In this document: positions 36,710 to 48,564 of the stretch, one piece after another
Layout: the number at the start of each line of letters is the position of its first letter
How positions within the stretch are numbered: the first letter of the stretch is position 1
NCBI GenBank assembly: GCA_023105745.1
Contig: JALGQZ010000001.1
Location: 54,816,937-54,880,936 of the forward strand
Direction: 5' to 3'
From: Austropuccinia psidii
Lineage: Eukaryota > Basidiomycota > Pucciniomycetes > Pucciniales > Sphaerophragmiaceae
Length of the DNA: 64,000 nt
Program-made: the position numbers and the translations under genes
The notes under the pieces: model-generated
What the model was told of the DNA's origin: nothing
Seen by the model: only the letters and a program-made list of their open reading frames with translations
The model's database searches: none

Positions 36710-36991
36710 AATCCTGTAAGGTTTGACTATGAAACAATAAGTAAAAATCACTAATTTATTACTTATTGTACTCTGAATGTCCTTATGAATTGAATAAATA
36801 AGATTAAAAATATCATAATAATAAATAATTATTATTATTATGGCATAAAATAATTATATTATTAAATAAATATAATAATATAATTTATATTATGAAAATA
36901 TAATATAATAAATAAATATATTAATATAAAATAATTAATATATTTAAAAAACTCTTTATTATTGTTACCAACAATAAATAAAGGCGTAAAA

Positions 36992-37019
36992 AATTGTTTT
37001 TTATTAATAAAAAACAATT
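36992..37019. repeat. Perfect 28-bp palindrome in LTR
   Basis: Fully self-complementary AT-rich sequence centred on TTATTAATAA with outer arms AATTGTTT. Present again at 45643-45670 (5' LTR) and, with one mismatch, at 48817-48844 (F). Degraded copies lie in the D LTR. Confidence 0.8.
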
Positions 37020-37442
37020 AATAACAATAATATTACTAATATTAAAGTTATGAATTAATATAAATACTATTTATATTAATTAAAGAATTATTAAGAGAGT
37101 AATAATAGAGAAATTAACCTACTTTTAACACTTAATATAATAATTTTGAAGTGTTTTACGCCAAAAAATATAAATACAACTTTTTCAAATTGTATTTACA
37201 ATAAAAATAAATAAAATTACAAATTATTCTGGATTTTTACGTGGAAATGAGTTTTAGAGAGATTTTTAACAAAAACAATTAAATAAATGATTTAATCACA
37301 TCAAAATAGATGATTATAGCAAGGTGGTCTTTGGTCTTTAATATTATAATACTTTTATATATAAAGAATAAAGAAATTACCTTTTATTTAATTGATTTAA
37401 TGTTTTTGATGTGTCTGGGTGGAAAATAGAGTAAAAAGAGCT

Positions 37443-37451
37443 CTATTTATA
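37443..37451 (-). promoter_or_regulatory. TATA box in E 3' LTR
   Basis: TATAAATAG on the minus strand, followed downstream by AGCTC and by a conserved GACACATCAAAAACATT block. The same box is at 46112-46120 in the 5' LTR, where it would drive the element. Probable U3/R border; inferred. Confidence 0.55.
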
Positions 37452-38720
37452 GTAAATACCTCCCTCCTAGAGTCCAACAGGCTTCTAGTAGACGTGTACT
37501 GATCATATCCACTGGAATTGATCAATATTTTAAGGTTCAAGGGTGATTACATCATAATCAAACCATATTACATCATTATTACACCATTATTTAGAGTTAT
37601 CACTATAACTCTAAGTTTGATGACATCAGAGGCTTGGCAGAACCCCAAATTTCGTGGATTTTATTAATTTTAATCATAAACTAATATTATTCACCAATTT
37701 TATCACTCTTATGACTGTTAAACTTAATTTAAGGTTACAGTAGGTGATCATAACTGCTCAATTTAAGCTCAAACTGTGATCTTCAATAACTTTCAAGATT
37801 TACACGCTAAAGCAATTCAGAGAGTGAAATATGATAGCCTGGAATAACCTTATTATGCTGCCAAGAGCGTTTCATTACATCATCAAACCTCTAATTTTGA
37901 TGATTTTTCTTGTAACTCATCTTTTCTGTCGAAATTCAATATTTTAAACTTCAAACCTTGATTTCAAGGGCTTATACCCTGAATTTAATAATAAAAATTA
38001 CATCATTCTTCACGAATGAACTAGTAGAATTCAACTGTATACTTTTTTTTAAGTTTGGACCACTTTCACAACAAAGTGGTCAACAGCTTTGTTGATTTTT
38101 ATCAATATTTCATCATAGGTTTTAACCTTGTTTATAATTTGTAAAATAAAGTTCATATCTGTGTTCTTACAGTAACTAAGTGGTAACTTCATTTTTGGTT
38201 CATCATTCTATCATGTATAGTTTAAGAGATATTAGCTATGATCCTTGAATATATGCGTTGACCAAAAAAGTGCATATATTCAGGTTAATTCCTTAAGTAT
38301 TGACTTTGGAAATTAGCTTATTAATTGGTGTATGTGTGGATTTTCGTGGGGAATCCACTGGTACAATTTATTTCACATGTTGTTTCATTAGGTCTTGAGA
38401 TAAATAAGGTTTTTTGGTTTTTATAAGGTATTATACCTTATAATTCATTAAATATTGACCTTACAGATATGCCATAAAAATGGGATGTGTGTATTTTTCC
38501 ATGGGGAATCCAATGATATAATTTAATTTACATTTTAATTCATTGGTTTTTAAGTTAAACCAATTTTTGTAACAATTTATGGTATTTTTTGTATATTTAA
38601 GTAATTGTTTTTGATGTATAATTATTCTAAGTAATTTTAATATAATTATATTAAAGGTATAATTATTCTGAGTCTTTTTGTGACCTTATTGGGTATGTGG
38701 TCATATCTCAAAGGCTCACA

Positions 38721-38732
38721 TTCCCTACCACC
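38721..38732 (-). other. Polypurine tract of element E
   Basis: GGTGGTAGGGAA on the minus strand after a TTTTTT run, directly adjoining the 3' LTR. Closely matches element 1. Confidence 0.82.
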
Positions 38733-38838
38733 AAAAAAGATTGTACCACAATCTGATATATGTGATTAGGGTGTCATCCACTGTCCTACCTCTTCAATAG
38801 ACTTTGTTAGTCTTGAAGCTCAATAATGCTTAACTTTT

Positions 38839-40908
38839 TTATTTTTCAGGCTTTCTTTCATGTCTGAACCTTCTTAGTAGTTTATCAGCATTTGTTATAT
38901 CTTTCTCAAGTAGCCATTCATCTTCTTGAGTTGAATTTCTATACCTTACAAGGTATTCCCTTTGTTTTTTGTTTCTTGTCCTTCTTTCTTTAAGGACTTT
39001 TACTATTTTCTTTTCCTCTCCTTCTTCCAAGGGGGGAATGTCAAGTGGGGGTTTATTTCTTAGTGGAAATAACTCCTTGTCACTTGAACTGTAAGGTTTT
39101 ATCAGACTTACAGGGAAAGCTGGGTGTTTGTTCATTAGTTCACCTGTGAGTTCTAATTGCACAGCATTGGGTCCATGAAGTGCTTTTATCATAAATGGTC
39201 CTGCAAAGGAATCTTTCAATTTCTTTGGGCCTTTTATGTTATTAAAATTAAGGGTTGATACTAAGACCAAGTCTCCTATTTTGAACTCAGGTGGCTTATG
39301 CCTTTTATCCCATCTTTCTTTTGCATATTTAAAAGAGTCTTGCATACATCTGTTTGCATGGTGTCTTGCTTTGTCAAGCATTATCTTAAAACTGCTTGCT
39401 GTTGGATGTATGTCCACTAAGTCCTTTTTGAGGGTATCATAAGGAAGTCTTGGATTCCAACCTTTCTCTAGCATTGCTGGTGTTTTGCCAGTAGAAGAAT
39501 GGATTGATGTCTTATATGCCAGTTCAAGTGCTGGTATTAGTGTACACCAATCATGGGTAAAGCCATCAGAATCTTTGAATTCTAGCCCATAAGCACAGAA
39601 TCTTCTGATCATATCCTCTAAGGTCTGTATCATTCTTTCTGCTAAACCATCAGTTTGAGGATGATAAGCTGTTGAGAATGATAACTTTGTCCCAAACAAG
39701 TTATGGAGATTTGTCCATAATGCTGAAGTGAACTTTGGGTCTCTGTCACTTATAATATTTTGGAATAAGCCTGTGTGGCTAATTACTTTATTCCATATCA
39801 TTATGGCTATATCCATAGCTGTGTCATCTTTATGACATGGTAAGATCATGGGAGTTTTACTGTACCTGTCAACTAACACTAGGCATGCATTATAACTCCT
39901 GTCTCCTCCTGGAGGTAAAGCTGTTACCCAATCCATATGAACTATTTTCCATGGGGATTTTGGTTCTTGGATTTGGATCATTATTCCAAATTTCTTTCCT
40001 GTGGCTCTGTTGGCTTTTTGACATCTGTCACAGGTTTGGCAGTACTCTGCAACATCTTTCTTCCAATTTGGCCACCAAGAGCAGGTTTTCACCCTCTCTA
40101 GTGTCCTATCTTCTGAGAGAAGTCCAGATGCAACACTATCATGACACTCATGTAAAATAGTGTTTATTAGTGTTCTGTCTGTTAAGGCCATAACACATGT
40201 GTGTTTTGTTCTATGGTAAAGGATTCCATCAAGGAGGTGGAATCTTCCTTCATCATATGCCTTTTTCCATATTTCATCTAGTTTTGATGAAAGTGATGGA
40301 TCTTTGCAGTCTTTCATTAGAAGTTGGCTTAAGATATGGCAATTTTTGTCTGTCTTATAGCTTTCTTTAACTTGGTTAAAGAATTCTGTGCCAATGTCTG
40401 TAACACATATTCCTTCTATATGGTGATCTTCTTGTGGTACCCATGCTGGATTGTCAGGGGTATTTGCTAGAGCCCATCTGCTGAGACCATCTGCATTTTT
40501 ATGAATATTTCCAGATTTATGAACAATAGCCATATTTCCTCTATATTCTTGGATAGCAATTTGCCATCTCAGCATATGTCTATTTGGAGTCTTCATATTT
40601 AATAGTGATTTCACAGCATTACAGTCTGTGATTACATCAAATACTGTGCCATCCAAATAATAATGCAGTGTTTCTAAAGCCCACACTAGGCATAAGCATT
40701 CCATTTGGCTTGCTCCATACCTTGCTTCTGTTGGCTTTATTTGCCTTGAAATGAAACAAATTGGTCCTTCCACTGGTTTATCATTGATAATTTGTGTTTG
40801 TTGAAGTGCAGCACCTAGTCCTTCTCCACAAGCATCAATGTACAGTTTGAAGGGTAGTTTCCAATCTGGCATTAGAAGAAATGGGGCATTTGTTAAGGAA
40901 TTTTTCAA
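38839..40908 (-). CDS. pol: Element E RNase H, integrase and chromodomain
   Basis: 689 codons open after a TAA at 40909-40911 that replaces a Glu codon (F reads GAA there). RNase [33 protein letters not shown]. Integrase finger: HECHDS...CQTCDRC (40030-40165). Core triad: [25 protein letters not shown] (39930 down to 39620). The chromodomain at the C-terminus ([22 protein letters not shown]) is about 90% similar in layout to element 1. It is in the same frame as the RT segment, so a single nonsense change divides pol. Confidence 0.92.
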   Translation of the reverse strand: MKNSLTNAPFLLMPDWKLPFKLYIDACGEGLGAALQQTQIINDKPVEGPICFISRQIKPTEARYGASQMECLCLVWALETLHYYLDGTVFDVITDCNAVKSLLNMKTPNRHMLRWQIAIQEYRGNMAIVHKSGNIHKNADGLSRWALANTPDNPAWVPQEDHHIEGICVTDIGTEFFNQVKESYKTDKNCHILSQLLMKDCKDPSLSSKLDEIWKKAYDEGRFHLLDGILYHRTKHTCVMALTDRTLINTILHECHDSVASGLLSEDRTLERVKTCSWWPNWKKDVAEYCQTCDRCQKANRATGKKFGIMIQIQEPKSPWKIVHMDWVTALPPGGDRSYNACLVLVDRYSKTPMILPCHKDDTAMDIAIMIWNKVISHTGLFQNIISDRDPKFTSALWTNLHNLFGTKLSFSTAYHPQTDGLAERMIQTLEDMIRRFCAYGLEFKDSDGFTHDWCTLIPALELAYKTSIHSSTGKTPAMLEKGWNPRLPYDTLKKDLVDIHPTASSFKIMLDKARHHANRCMQDSFKYAKERWDKRHKPPEFKIGDLVLVSTLNFNNIKGPKKLKDSFAGPFMIKALHGPNAVQLELTGELMNKHPAFPVSLIKPYSSSDKELFPLRNKPPLDIPPLEEGEEKKIVKVLKERRTRNKKQREYLVRYRNSTQEDEWLLEKDITNADKLLRRFRHERKPEK

Positions 40909-42837
40909 TTATTCATATGCCTTGACTCTTTCTTCTGTCATCTCATAGACTGTTTGTTGGTCACATAGCTTATACAAGTATTTAGCAATCTTTGCAAAGT
41001 CCTTTATATGATGTCTATAGTAACCAGCAAATCCTAGAAATGATTGCATTTCTTTTTTTGTTTGAGGCATTGGTTTAAGTAGTACTGCTGCTACTTTATT
41101 TTTGTCTATGCCTAGACTAAGTCCAGATACCACATGTCCTAGTGATTTTAATTCACTATATGCAAAATGACACTTTTTCAAGGAAATTTTCATATTCACT
41201 TGGACTATTTCCTGTAGTAACCTTTCTAGTCTTGTAAGGTGATTTTCCCAAGTTTCTGAGCAAACTATGATATCATCAATATAGATAATTAACCATCCTT
41301 CTGATAATTCTTCAGGAAATATGGTGTTCATCATTCTTTGATAATGGGAAGGTGCATTTTTTATCCCAAATGGCATTCTTAAGTATTCAAAAATTCCACA
41401 ATGGACTATTATTCTTAGTAGTTTCTTGGCATTGTCTGTTAAGACATTTTGATGAAAACCCTTAAGAGCATCCATAGCTGTGATGAACTTAGCTTGTGAC
41501 AATTGGGTCAATGTCTCATGGATTCTGGGTATTGGATATCTGTCTGGAATGGTATAGGTGTTCAGGGCTCTGAAGTCTCCTACCATCCTTGATTTTCCAT
41601 TGTGCCAAGTTATAATGACAGGTGTAGTAACTTCAACTTGTTCATTATGTCCAACCTTTCTTAATACTCCAAGGTCCATTAATTCTTTAATGTGCACCTC
41701 TAAGGCTTCTCTAGCTCTTGGACTGGCTGGATAAGCAGGTCTTCTTAATAAAGGTGGGTAAGGCTTTTCTACATTAAGAATTATATCCACTTCATGTCCA
41801 ATTATGGCACCTAGTGGCTCTTTGTCAGTTGCAAAGGCATTTTTATACTTAAATAAGAGGTCAATCAATTTTTCTTTCATTTTTTCTGTTAATTCTTGAT
41901 TGAATTCTGCCTCTTTAAGTTGTTCAGATATAAAAAGTTGCTTTTCTGTAATTTTTTCTTCCTTCTCAATAACTGTGATCTGTTTTTTGTTATTTAAGAA
42001 TCCAAATTTTTGTCTTTTGTTATCTCCTATGGTAAAATATCTATCTTTTTGGTTGGAGATATCTATACCATAGATTGATAAGTAGTCATTCCCAAGTATG
42101 AAATGATTACTAGTACAGTTGTCCATTACTACAAACTCTACTTTAATTCTGACACATTGTGAGGGATGAGGAAAAATTAGTGTTAAATCAATTATTCCAA
42201 GGGGCTGCATGCTCTCACTTGCACTACTAAATTTGACACCTTGTATTGGCATACGTTTTTCTTGCCAGTTTGGGACAATGGTTTTTAAATAACTTTTGCC
42301 AACACAAGTGCAATATGCTCCTGTATCCAAGTTAACTTTTCCTTCTTGGTTATCAACCATAACAATACTTATACTTGATTTTCCAGCTGTATATCCCATT
42401 CCTCTTGCAGGTTTGGTTCTATACATTTTGGCATCTTGTATGTTTGTCAGTTTTGTGTCAGATGTTCCAAATTGTGGTAAGTTTGAAATAACATCCAGTA
42501 CTTCATAAATTATATCAATATTATTAATTTGTGCATTAATTATATTGATTTCATCACTTTCAGAGCTTTCTGACTCTTCTGTCTCTTTTTCAGAGTCAGA
42601 TTCCTCTTCTTTGTCATTGTGGCTTTCTGTTTCCACAATCTCATTAATCTTTGCTTTTTTAAGGCAATATTTGGCTAAGTGTCCAATACCTCCACATTTA
42701 TGGCATTTTCTTTGCTCATTATTGTTGGATGTATTGGGCTTAAAGGATTCTTTTGATTTATCTTTTTTGATAAATGGTTTATTTGGGCTTTTAATGTCCA
42801 ATTTTTTCCAAGTCCTGCCAATTTTTGTTCTTGTCAC
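40909..42837 (-). CDS. gag-pol: Element E zinc knuckle, protease and reverse transcriptase
   Basis: 642 codons. Zinc knuckle [14 protein letters not shown] (residues about 45-58), Glu/Ser-rich linker, retropepsin [13 protein letters not shown] (about 42320-42280), then [68 protein letters not shown], and YIDDI at 41271-41285. The thumb [16 protein letters not shown] is intact here. The frame starts within a segment that belongs to gag; the join to gag is broken by one extra A in the run at 42925-42931. Confidence 0.9.
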   Translation of the reverse strand: MTRTKIGRTWKKLDIKSPNKPFIKKDKSKESFKPNTSNNNEQRKCHKCGGIGHLAKYCLKKAKINEIVETESHNDKEEESDSEKETEESESSESDEINIINAQINNIDIIYEVLDVISNLPQFGTSDTKLTNIQDAKMYRTKPARGMGYTAGKSSISIVMVDNQEGKVNLDTGAYCTCVGKSYLKTIVPNWQEKRMPIQGVKFSSASESMQPLGIIDLTLIFPHPSQCVRIKVEFVVMDNCTSNHFILGNDYLSIYGIDISNQKDRYFTIGDNKRQKFGFLNNKKQITVIEKEEKITEKQLFISEQLKEAEFNQELTEKMKEKLIDLLFKYKNAFATDKEPLGAIIGHEVDIILNVEKPYPPLLRRPAYPASPRAREALEVHIKELMDLGVLRKVGHNEQVEVTTPVIITWHNGKSRMVGDFRALNTYTIPDRYPIPRIHETLTQLSQAKFITAMDALKGFHQNVLTDNAKKLLRIIVHCGIFEYLRMPFGIKNAPSHYQRMMNTIFPEELSEGWLIIYIDDIIVCSETWENHLTRLERLLQEIVQVNMKISLKKCHFAYSELKSLGHVVSGLSLGIDKNKVAAVLLKPMPQTKKEMQSFLGFAGYYRHHIKDFAKIAKYLYKLCDQQTVYEMTEERVKAYE

Positions 42838-44092
42838 TATGTCTTCTAGTGCATTTATATACTCTTCTGTGGAGCATGGCTCTATACACCTGATTCTTAG
42901 GGCATGTTCTAGTTCCCCTCCACATTTTTTTAAGTATTTTCATGTGCACCATCTTTTGTGACATTTCTGGGTACAGTGCATTAAGTCTTTCAACTTGTTT
43001 CAAGAACCAAGTTAAAGGTTTGTCTTTCTCTGGGTCAAAGAAAGAGTTTTCAAATGCATTTTCTATCTTATACCTCCAGGCATCATTTGCCCACTTGGTG
43101 ATTATTTCTTGTTTCCACCAAGGCCAGGTATTTTTACCATTTGTTTGTCTTATGCCATAATACCATCTTTTTTCAGATTTCTCAAGCAATGAATGTAATA
43201 TTGCAGTGATTAATTCATCTGGTATGGCATAGTCTTCTTGTAACATGTCAATTGTTTTAATAAATGACATGTGGTCATATTCACCTTCTCCTGTGAATGT
43301 TGGCCATTCTTTCAATTGAGGTGCTTCTTTCATTAAGACTTGGTTATTATCTTGGTGACTCAAGTCTGTTATGAAAGGATTTGACAATTCCTCTTTTGTT
43401 TTAACAGGGCTTCTTATATGAGAAAATGGTGTTGATAGCTTTGGCATATTTAAATTAGCCTCATTAATTTTATCCATTTTTTCAGTGATAAGCCTTATTT
43501 CACTCTGAATATCATCTTTCACATGCATTCTTGCTTCATCACTTTTTTCCACATGGTCCAAAAGTAATTTTTGGTGCGATGAAGTCTTTTCTTCAAATTT
43601 TTCTGAAGAAATACTTAATTTATTTAATTTTTCTGTAAGATTGTCAATACTCACATCATAATTGATTGTCAAAGTCTTGTCTTTGATATCTTTTATGTAT
43701 TTATACAATTCTTGTTGTACTTGTATTAATTTTTGAGTATTGTCAATTAAATTCTTTGGTTTATTATTTTCAACAATAAACTTAATGTTGTCAATATCTT
43801 TCTTGTTTTGCACAACAATTTTTGTTAAAGAAGATAAATTGTTATTTATTTCTTGTAGTGATAATAAACTATCTTTAATTTCTTTTAGAGGTAATATACT
43901 ATTTTTAATTTCTGTTAAAGTATTTACAAAATCTTTGGACAAGGGTATTTCTTTGGGAAATGAGGTTGTCTCATTCTTTGCTCTTCCTTGTCCTTGAATT
44001 CCATCAAGGTTCTGGCCATGTTGAAAACATTGTCCATGGCATCCTTTTGGATTCTTGGGATTCTGTAGCTTGGGGAATATGGTTTCCTCCAA
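42791..44092 (-). CDS. gag: Element E gag (coiled coil and capsid)
   Basis: 433 codons. After a start region that overlaps the matrix-like frame, a long coiled coil rich in Lys, Asn, Ile and Leu runs about 43960-43480 ([21 protein letters not shown]). A capsid-like segment follows ([20 protein letters not shown] at about 43320, [21 protein letters not shown]). The last 48 residues are out of frame, because seven A residues at 42925-42931 stand where the element 1 reading needs six. The true continuation is the zinc-knuckle frame at 42837. Confidence 0.82.
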   Translation of the reverse strand: MEETIFPKLQNPKNPKGCHGQCFQHGQNLDGIQGQGRAKNETTSFPKEIPLSKDFVNTLTEIKNSILPLKEIKDSLLSLQEINNNLSSLTKIVVQNKKDIDNIKFIVENNKPKNLIDNTQKLIQVQQELYKYIKDIKDKTLTINYDVSIDNLTEKLNKLSISSEKFEEKTSSHQKLLLDHVEKSDEARMHVKDDIQSEIRLITEKMDKINEANLNMPKLSTPFSHIRSPVKTKEELSNPFITDLSHQDNNQVLMKEAPQLKEWPTFTGEGEYDHMSFIKTIDMLQEDYAIPDELITAILHSLLEKSEKRWYYGIRQTNGKNTWPWWKQEIITKWANDAWRYKIENAFENSFFDPEKDKPLTWFLKQVERLNALYPEMSQKMVHMKILKKMWRGTRTCPKNQVYRAMLHRRVYKCTRRHSDKNKNWQDLEKIGH

Positions 44093-44391
44093 TGCTTTTT
44101 CTTTTTCTTCTTCCCTTCTTGGGGAAGTGGGTTGGCTTGGGGCTTGCTGGCAGAAGCTACTGGGGCTTCACCCTTGGTTGCCTCCCTCTTTTTGGCATGG
44201 TAGTCCTTGATTTTTTTGATTTGAGGTTTGGATGACAGTGGATTCCATCCATTGGAGTATTTCACTATCTCCTCCTCTTTGAGGAACTTTTTCAGGATGT
44301 GCCAGGAGTTCATCACTCCTTGGTGTATTTGAGGCAACATTTCCCAATCTTTGTCCTTGTGCACTGTGCAATACTGCTTGTACTGGCTCAT
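43924..44391 (-). CDS. Element E gag N-terminal frame (matrix-like)
   Basis: 155 codons beginning MSQYKQY; reading is open upstream to about 44420 (QIDIY). Conserved with element 1 25394-26005 in sequence and position. Basic patch [12 protein letters not shown], then [25 protein letters not shown]. It overlaps the coiled-coil gag frame by 169 bp, with that frame at -1. Within the overlap the minus strand reads TTTCCCAAAG (43960 to 43951), which in this frame offers two X-XXY-YYZ heptamers (TTTCCCA and CCCAAAG), a candidate -1 slippage site. Confidence 0.65.
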   Translation of the reverse strand: MSQYKQYCTVHKDKDWEMLPQIHQGVMNSWHILKKFLKEEEIVKYSNGWNPLSSKPQIKKIKDYHAKKREATKGEAPVASASKPQANPLPQEGKKKKKKHWRKPYSPSYRIPRIQKDAMDNVFNMARTLMEFKDKEEQRMRQPHFPKKYPCPKIL

Positions 44392-44713
44392 GTAGATGTC
44401 TATTTGAGCCCTCTGAATGTGATTTTTACCTGTTTGAGTTACTCATACTTAGTTCCAATTCAGGCTCAGATATCATGGGCATTTCTGGGACTTGCCTTTG
44501 GGATAAGGCACTTCCTTGTGTGTATTTTGTTCCACTGGGGATATTGCCCTTTCTTTTCCCTTTTTAGGGATCAGTTCTACCTCTGAGTCCAGCTCCATCT
44601 GATTGGATGGAGTAATGGGAACCTCTTCTGGTAGTCATAATTAAAGAATAAGAAAAAATAAAAGTATCTTAGAATAAAATTCTTCTTATGGCAATTATAA
44701 AAGAGGTGCTCAC

Positions 44714-44863
44714 CTTCAGAGTCTTGAATGGTGGGTCCTGGAAAGTCTAATTTCTTAGCTTTCTTTCTTTTAGTGATAACTGGTGTTGGAGAACTTTGAC
44801 AAGTTTCTTCCACCAATCTCTCAACAGTATCTTGGTTGTCTTCTGTTGGGTTATCTTCAAACA
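44714..44863 (-). CDS. Element E gag leader exon (candidate)
   Basis: Preceded by TTTTTTAG (3' splice site) and ended by GACTCTGAAG before GTGAGC (consensus 5' splice site). Text: VFEDNPTEDNQDTVERLVEE...VITKRKKAKKLDFPGPTIQDSEG. The donor and the first bases of the intron are conserved in D (19849) despite D's heavy decay elsewhere. The likely acceptor is TATGACTACCAG near 44630, giving an intron of about 80 bp and an in-phase EEVPITPSNQMELDSEV reading. No ATG near the exon start. Confidence 0.5.
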
Positions 44864-45345
44864 CTAAAAAAGACAAATAAATATAAGTCTTTTTATAAGA
44901 AGTGTTATTTTTGGCAAGATATGGCAATTTTCCATGTAGAAATTGCTTTTATATCTTTGAAAAATTGAAATAAATAAAGAAATGAATAAAAATGAATAAA
45001 AATAACTTTTTTATTGGTTTTTAATATTTTTTTACATTTTTTAATATTTTTTATTTTTAAAGAATAAAATAAAAAATGAATATGATTCTTATAAAATTAA
45101 ATTATAATAAAATTATTTTTAATTTATAAAATATCTCTTTTAATCACTAGAGTCACTCAAAGAAAGTTCTTGCAAGTCTAAGGATGTGAAAAACCACGTG
45201 TAAGACAGTGCAATTGCTTTCCAAATGCCTCAATAGCTTTTAAAATCAATAAAATAAAAAATTATTATATAATTTTATGATTATAAATATAATTTATTAT
45301 TGGATAAACCCAAATAGAATCTTTTTAAAGGTCTTTTAAGTAAAT

Positions 45346-45363
45346 ATCACGGCCAGGCCCCCA
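45346..45363 (-). other. Primer-binding site of element E
   Basis: TGGGGGCCTGGCCGTGAT on the minus strand, two bases after the 5' LTR end. Sixteen of its first 16 bases equal the site of element 1, although the LTRs of the two elements are otherwise very different. This supports functional constraint. Confidence 0.68.
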
Positions 45364-45365
45364 AA

Positions 45366-47389
45366 TGTAAGGTTTGACTATGAAACAATAAGTAAAAATT
45401 ACTAATTTATTACTTATTGTACTCTGAATGTCCTTATGAATTGAATAAATAAGATAAAAGATATAATAATAATAAATAATTATTATTATTATGGCGTAAA
45501 ATAATGATATTATTAAATAAATATAATAATATAATTTATAATATGAAAATATAATATAATAAATAAATATATTAATATAAAATAATTAATATATTTAAAA
45601 AACTCTTTATTATTGTTACCAACAAATAATAAAGGCGTAAAAAATTGTTTTTTATTAATAAAAAACAATTAATAACAATAATATTACTAATATTAAAGTT
45701 ATGAATTAATATAAATACTATTTATATTGATTAAAGAATTATTGAGAGAGTAATAATAGAGAAATTATTATAATAAGAGAAAATAACCTACTTTCAACAC
45801 TTGATATAATAATTTTGAAGTGTTTTACGCCAAAAAATATAAATACAACTTTTTCAAATTGTATTTACAATAAAAATAAATAAAATTACAAATTATTCTG
45901 GATTTTTACGTGGAAATGAGTTTTAGAGAGATTTTTAACAAAAACAATTAAATAAATGATTTAATCACGTCAAAATAGATGATTATAGCAAGGTGGTCTT
46001 TGGTCTTTAATAATATAATACTTTTATATATAAAGAATAAAGAAATTGCCTTTGATTTAATTGATTTAATGTTTTTGATGTGTCTGGGTGGAAAATAGAG
46101 TAAAAAGAGCTCTATTTATAGTAAATACCTCCCTCCTAGAGTCCAACAGGCTTCTAGTAGACGTTTACTGATCATATCCACTGGAATTGATCAATATTTT
46201 AAGGTTCGAGGGTGATTACATCATAATCAAACCATATTACATCATTATTACACCATTATTTAGAGTTATCACTATAGCTCTAAGTTTGATGACATCAGAG
46301 GCTTGGCAGAACCCCAAATTTCGTGGATTTTATTAGTTTTAATCATAAACTAATAGTATTCACCAATTTTATCACTCTTATGACTGTTAAACTTAATTTA
46401 AGGTTACAGTAGGTGATCATAACTGCTCAATTTAGGCTCAAACTTTGATCTTCAATAACTCTTAAGATTTACACGCTACAGCAATTCAGAGAGTGAATTC
46501 TGATAGCCTGGCATAACCTTATTATTCTGCCAAGAGCTTTTCATTACATCATCAAAACTCTAATTTTGATGATTTTTCTTGTAACTCATCTTTTCTGTCG
46601 AAATTCAATATTTTAAACTTCAAACCTTGATTTCAAGGGGTTATACCCTGAATTTAATAATAAAAATTACATCATTCTTCACTAATGAACTAGTAGAATC
46701 CAAATGTTTACTTTTTTTTAAGTTTGGACCACTTTCACAACAAAGTGGTCAACAGCTCTGTTGATTTTTATCAATATTTCATCATAGGTTTTAACCTTGT
46801 TTATAATTTGTAAAATAAAGCTCATATCTGTGTTCTTACAGTAATTACGTGGTAACTTCATTTTTGGTTCATCATTCTATCATGTATAGTTTAAGAGATA
46901 TTAGCTATGATTCTTGAATATATGCGTTGACCAAAAAAGTGTATATATTCAGGTTAATTCCTTAAGTATTGACTTTGAAAATTAGCTTATTAATTGTTTT
47001 ATATTTGGATTCTCGTGGGGAATCCACTGGTACAGCTTATTTCACATGTTTTTTCATTAGTTCCTGAGATAAATAAGGTTTGATGGTTTTTATAAGGTAT
47101 TATACCTTATAATTCATTAAATATTGACTTTACAGATATGCCATAAAAATGGTATATGTGTATTTTTCCATGGGGAATCCAATGGTATAACTTAATTTAC
47201 ATGTTGATTCATTGGTTTTTAAGTTAAACCAATTTTTGTACCAATTTATGGTATTTTTTGTATATTTAAGTAATTATTTTTAATGTATAATTATTCTAAG
47301 TAATTTTAATATAATTATATTAATGGTATAATTATTCTGAGTCTTTTTGTGACCTTATTGGGTATGTGGTCATATCTCAAAGGCTCAAA
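45366..47389 (-). repeat. Element E 5' LTR
   Basis: 2024 bp, collinear with the 3' LTR apart from about 18 extra bases near 45768. Contains TATA at 46112-46120 (minus), the palindrome at 45643-45670 and the hairpin at 46916-46950. Confidence 0.92.
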
Positions 47390-47394
47390 AATCC

Positions 47395-47963
47395 AGAACA
47401 CATCCTGGAAAAATAATCTGCTTATGTGGGAGACAGTGCTATGACATCTTTCTTGAAGGTCTTCCAACCTACTAGGAAATAGGTAAAAAAACAACTTCCA
47501 TAAAATGATCTTGAGTCCTAATTTGAGCCCCAGACAGAGTTGGAATAAGAAATGATGGCAGAGCTATCAACTCTCCTCCCCAACCACAGCCCCCATGCAC
47601 TCGTACCCCATAGATAGAGAAGAACATGCATGAAGGCCAACTCATGGTCATAAGAGGTTAGAAAGAGAAACCACGAAAGACAAAAGGAAGAGTATGGTTG
47701 ATCATGCATAGTACAGGCTACTAAGTAATTGAGAAGACCCACAGCCCTTTGTTCATGGATCTTTTCAGCATCAGAGTCAATGGCTGCCAAAGGAAAAAAT
47801 TGTTACAAAGGTACTCGACGAGTTGACACAGGTTTGCATGCCCCCATACCAAAAGAACCTAATAAAGAGTTTAAATAGAGCTCCTAGTTAAGAGAAAAAC
47901 CTGTCTGATCCAATCTCTAGTTACCTTCATGCCAAATACATGACAAGGATCCCCAAGAACTTT
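47395..47963 (-). other. Possible gene fragment, unidentified
   Basis: GC-richer than its surroundings. The minus strand has an open segment 47518-47790 (PLAAIDSDAEKIHEQRAVGLLNYL) preceded by a tract ending TTTGGCAG, which could be a splice acceptor. No family recognised. It is the flank into which E inserted. Confidence 0.25.
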
Positions 47964-48564
47964 GTAAGGTTTGTCTATGAAACACTTGATGATAGTAGCA
48001 AATATCAAGATTAAAATGACTGTCCTCAGTAGAAAATATAATATAATAAAATGTTACAATCACAAGTTTCATATAATTATTAGAAGTAATTATATATAGA
48101 GAAGAAGAACTTTAACTATTATTGAATAATTTAATAATAATAAAAATCTTAATAATTATTCTATTATTTATATAATCACTGAAAATTATAAAAATAAGAA
48201 GTGTAAATCTCTTAATGAGAAAATTAAACATGGAAAATGACACTATTGAACCACTTAGACATACTATATAAATATTATTTATAAAACAAATTATCACACA
48301 CACTTTTCAGAGATAATTCATACAGAAAAATACTTATATAAAAAACTAATTCTAGATAAAACAATAAAACTTTAAAGAATTATTATTTATAAGATCTATT
48401 TAATACAACAAGTCAAACAGAAACAGTTTTTATATTAAATAGTGTTTATAGGTTAAATAAACACCAGAAGTCAATATTTGATAAGATAAAACAGCTTTTT
48501 GAGATAAGAAAATTAGATCCAATTGTTTTTAAGAGAAATTTCTGGATTTAAAAGCTATTTTAAG
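47964..48564 (-). repeat. LTR-like fragment of another subfamily
   Basis: Begins TGTAAGGTTTGTCTATGAAAC, matching the E-type LTR edge (TGTAAGGTTTGACTATGAAAC) with one change, but diverges after about 22 bases. Cut off by the F LTR edge. No coding sequence; very AT-rich. Confidence 0.4.

Larger units (their letters stand above)
36715..38720 (-). repeat. Element E 3' LTR
   Basis: On the minus strand TGTGAGCCTTTGAGATAT...CATAGTCAAACCTTACA. Contains a TATA box (TATAAATAG, minus strand, 37443-37451), a self-complementary 28-bp palindrome (36992-37019) and a hairpin at 38247-38281. It abuts the polypurine tract at 38721-38732. Confidence 0.92.
36715..47389 (-). mobile_element. Element E: full-length Ty3/Gypsy chromovirus-type retrotransposon
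   Basis: 10,675 bp on the minus strand, flanked by the 5-bp target duplication AATCC (36710-36714 and 47390-47394). 3' LTR 36715-38720 (2006 bp); 5' LTR 45366-47389 (2024 bp). The LTRs differ by an extra 18 bp near 45768 in the 5' copy and by scattered substitutions, roughly 3-4% by eye, so it is older than element 1. The outer base pair of the 5' LTR is mutated (CTCAAA instead of CTCACA). Coding order matches element 1. Defects: a 1-bp gain in an A run (42925-42931) and a nonsense TAA at 40909. Confidence 0.93.

Noticed and set aside
42296..42961. Open frames on the plus strand opposite element E pol, and similar ones at 39236-40160, 43740-44235 and 29581-30337 (minus, opposite element 1)
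   Set aside because: They are antisense shadows of strongly supported gag-pol coding and show no motifs of their own.
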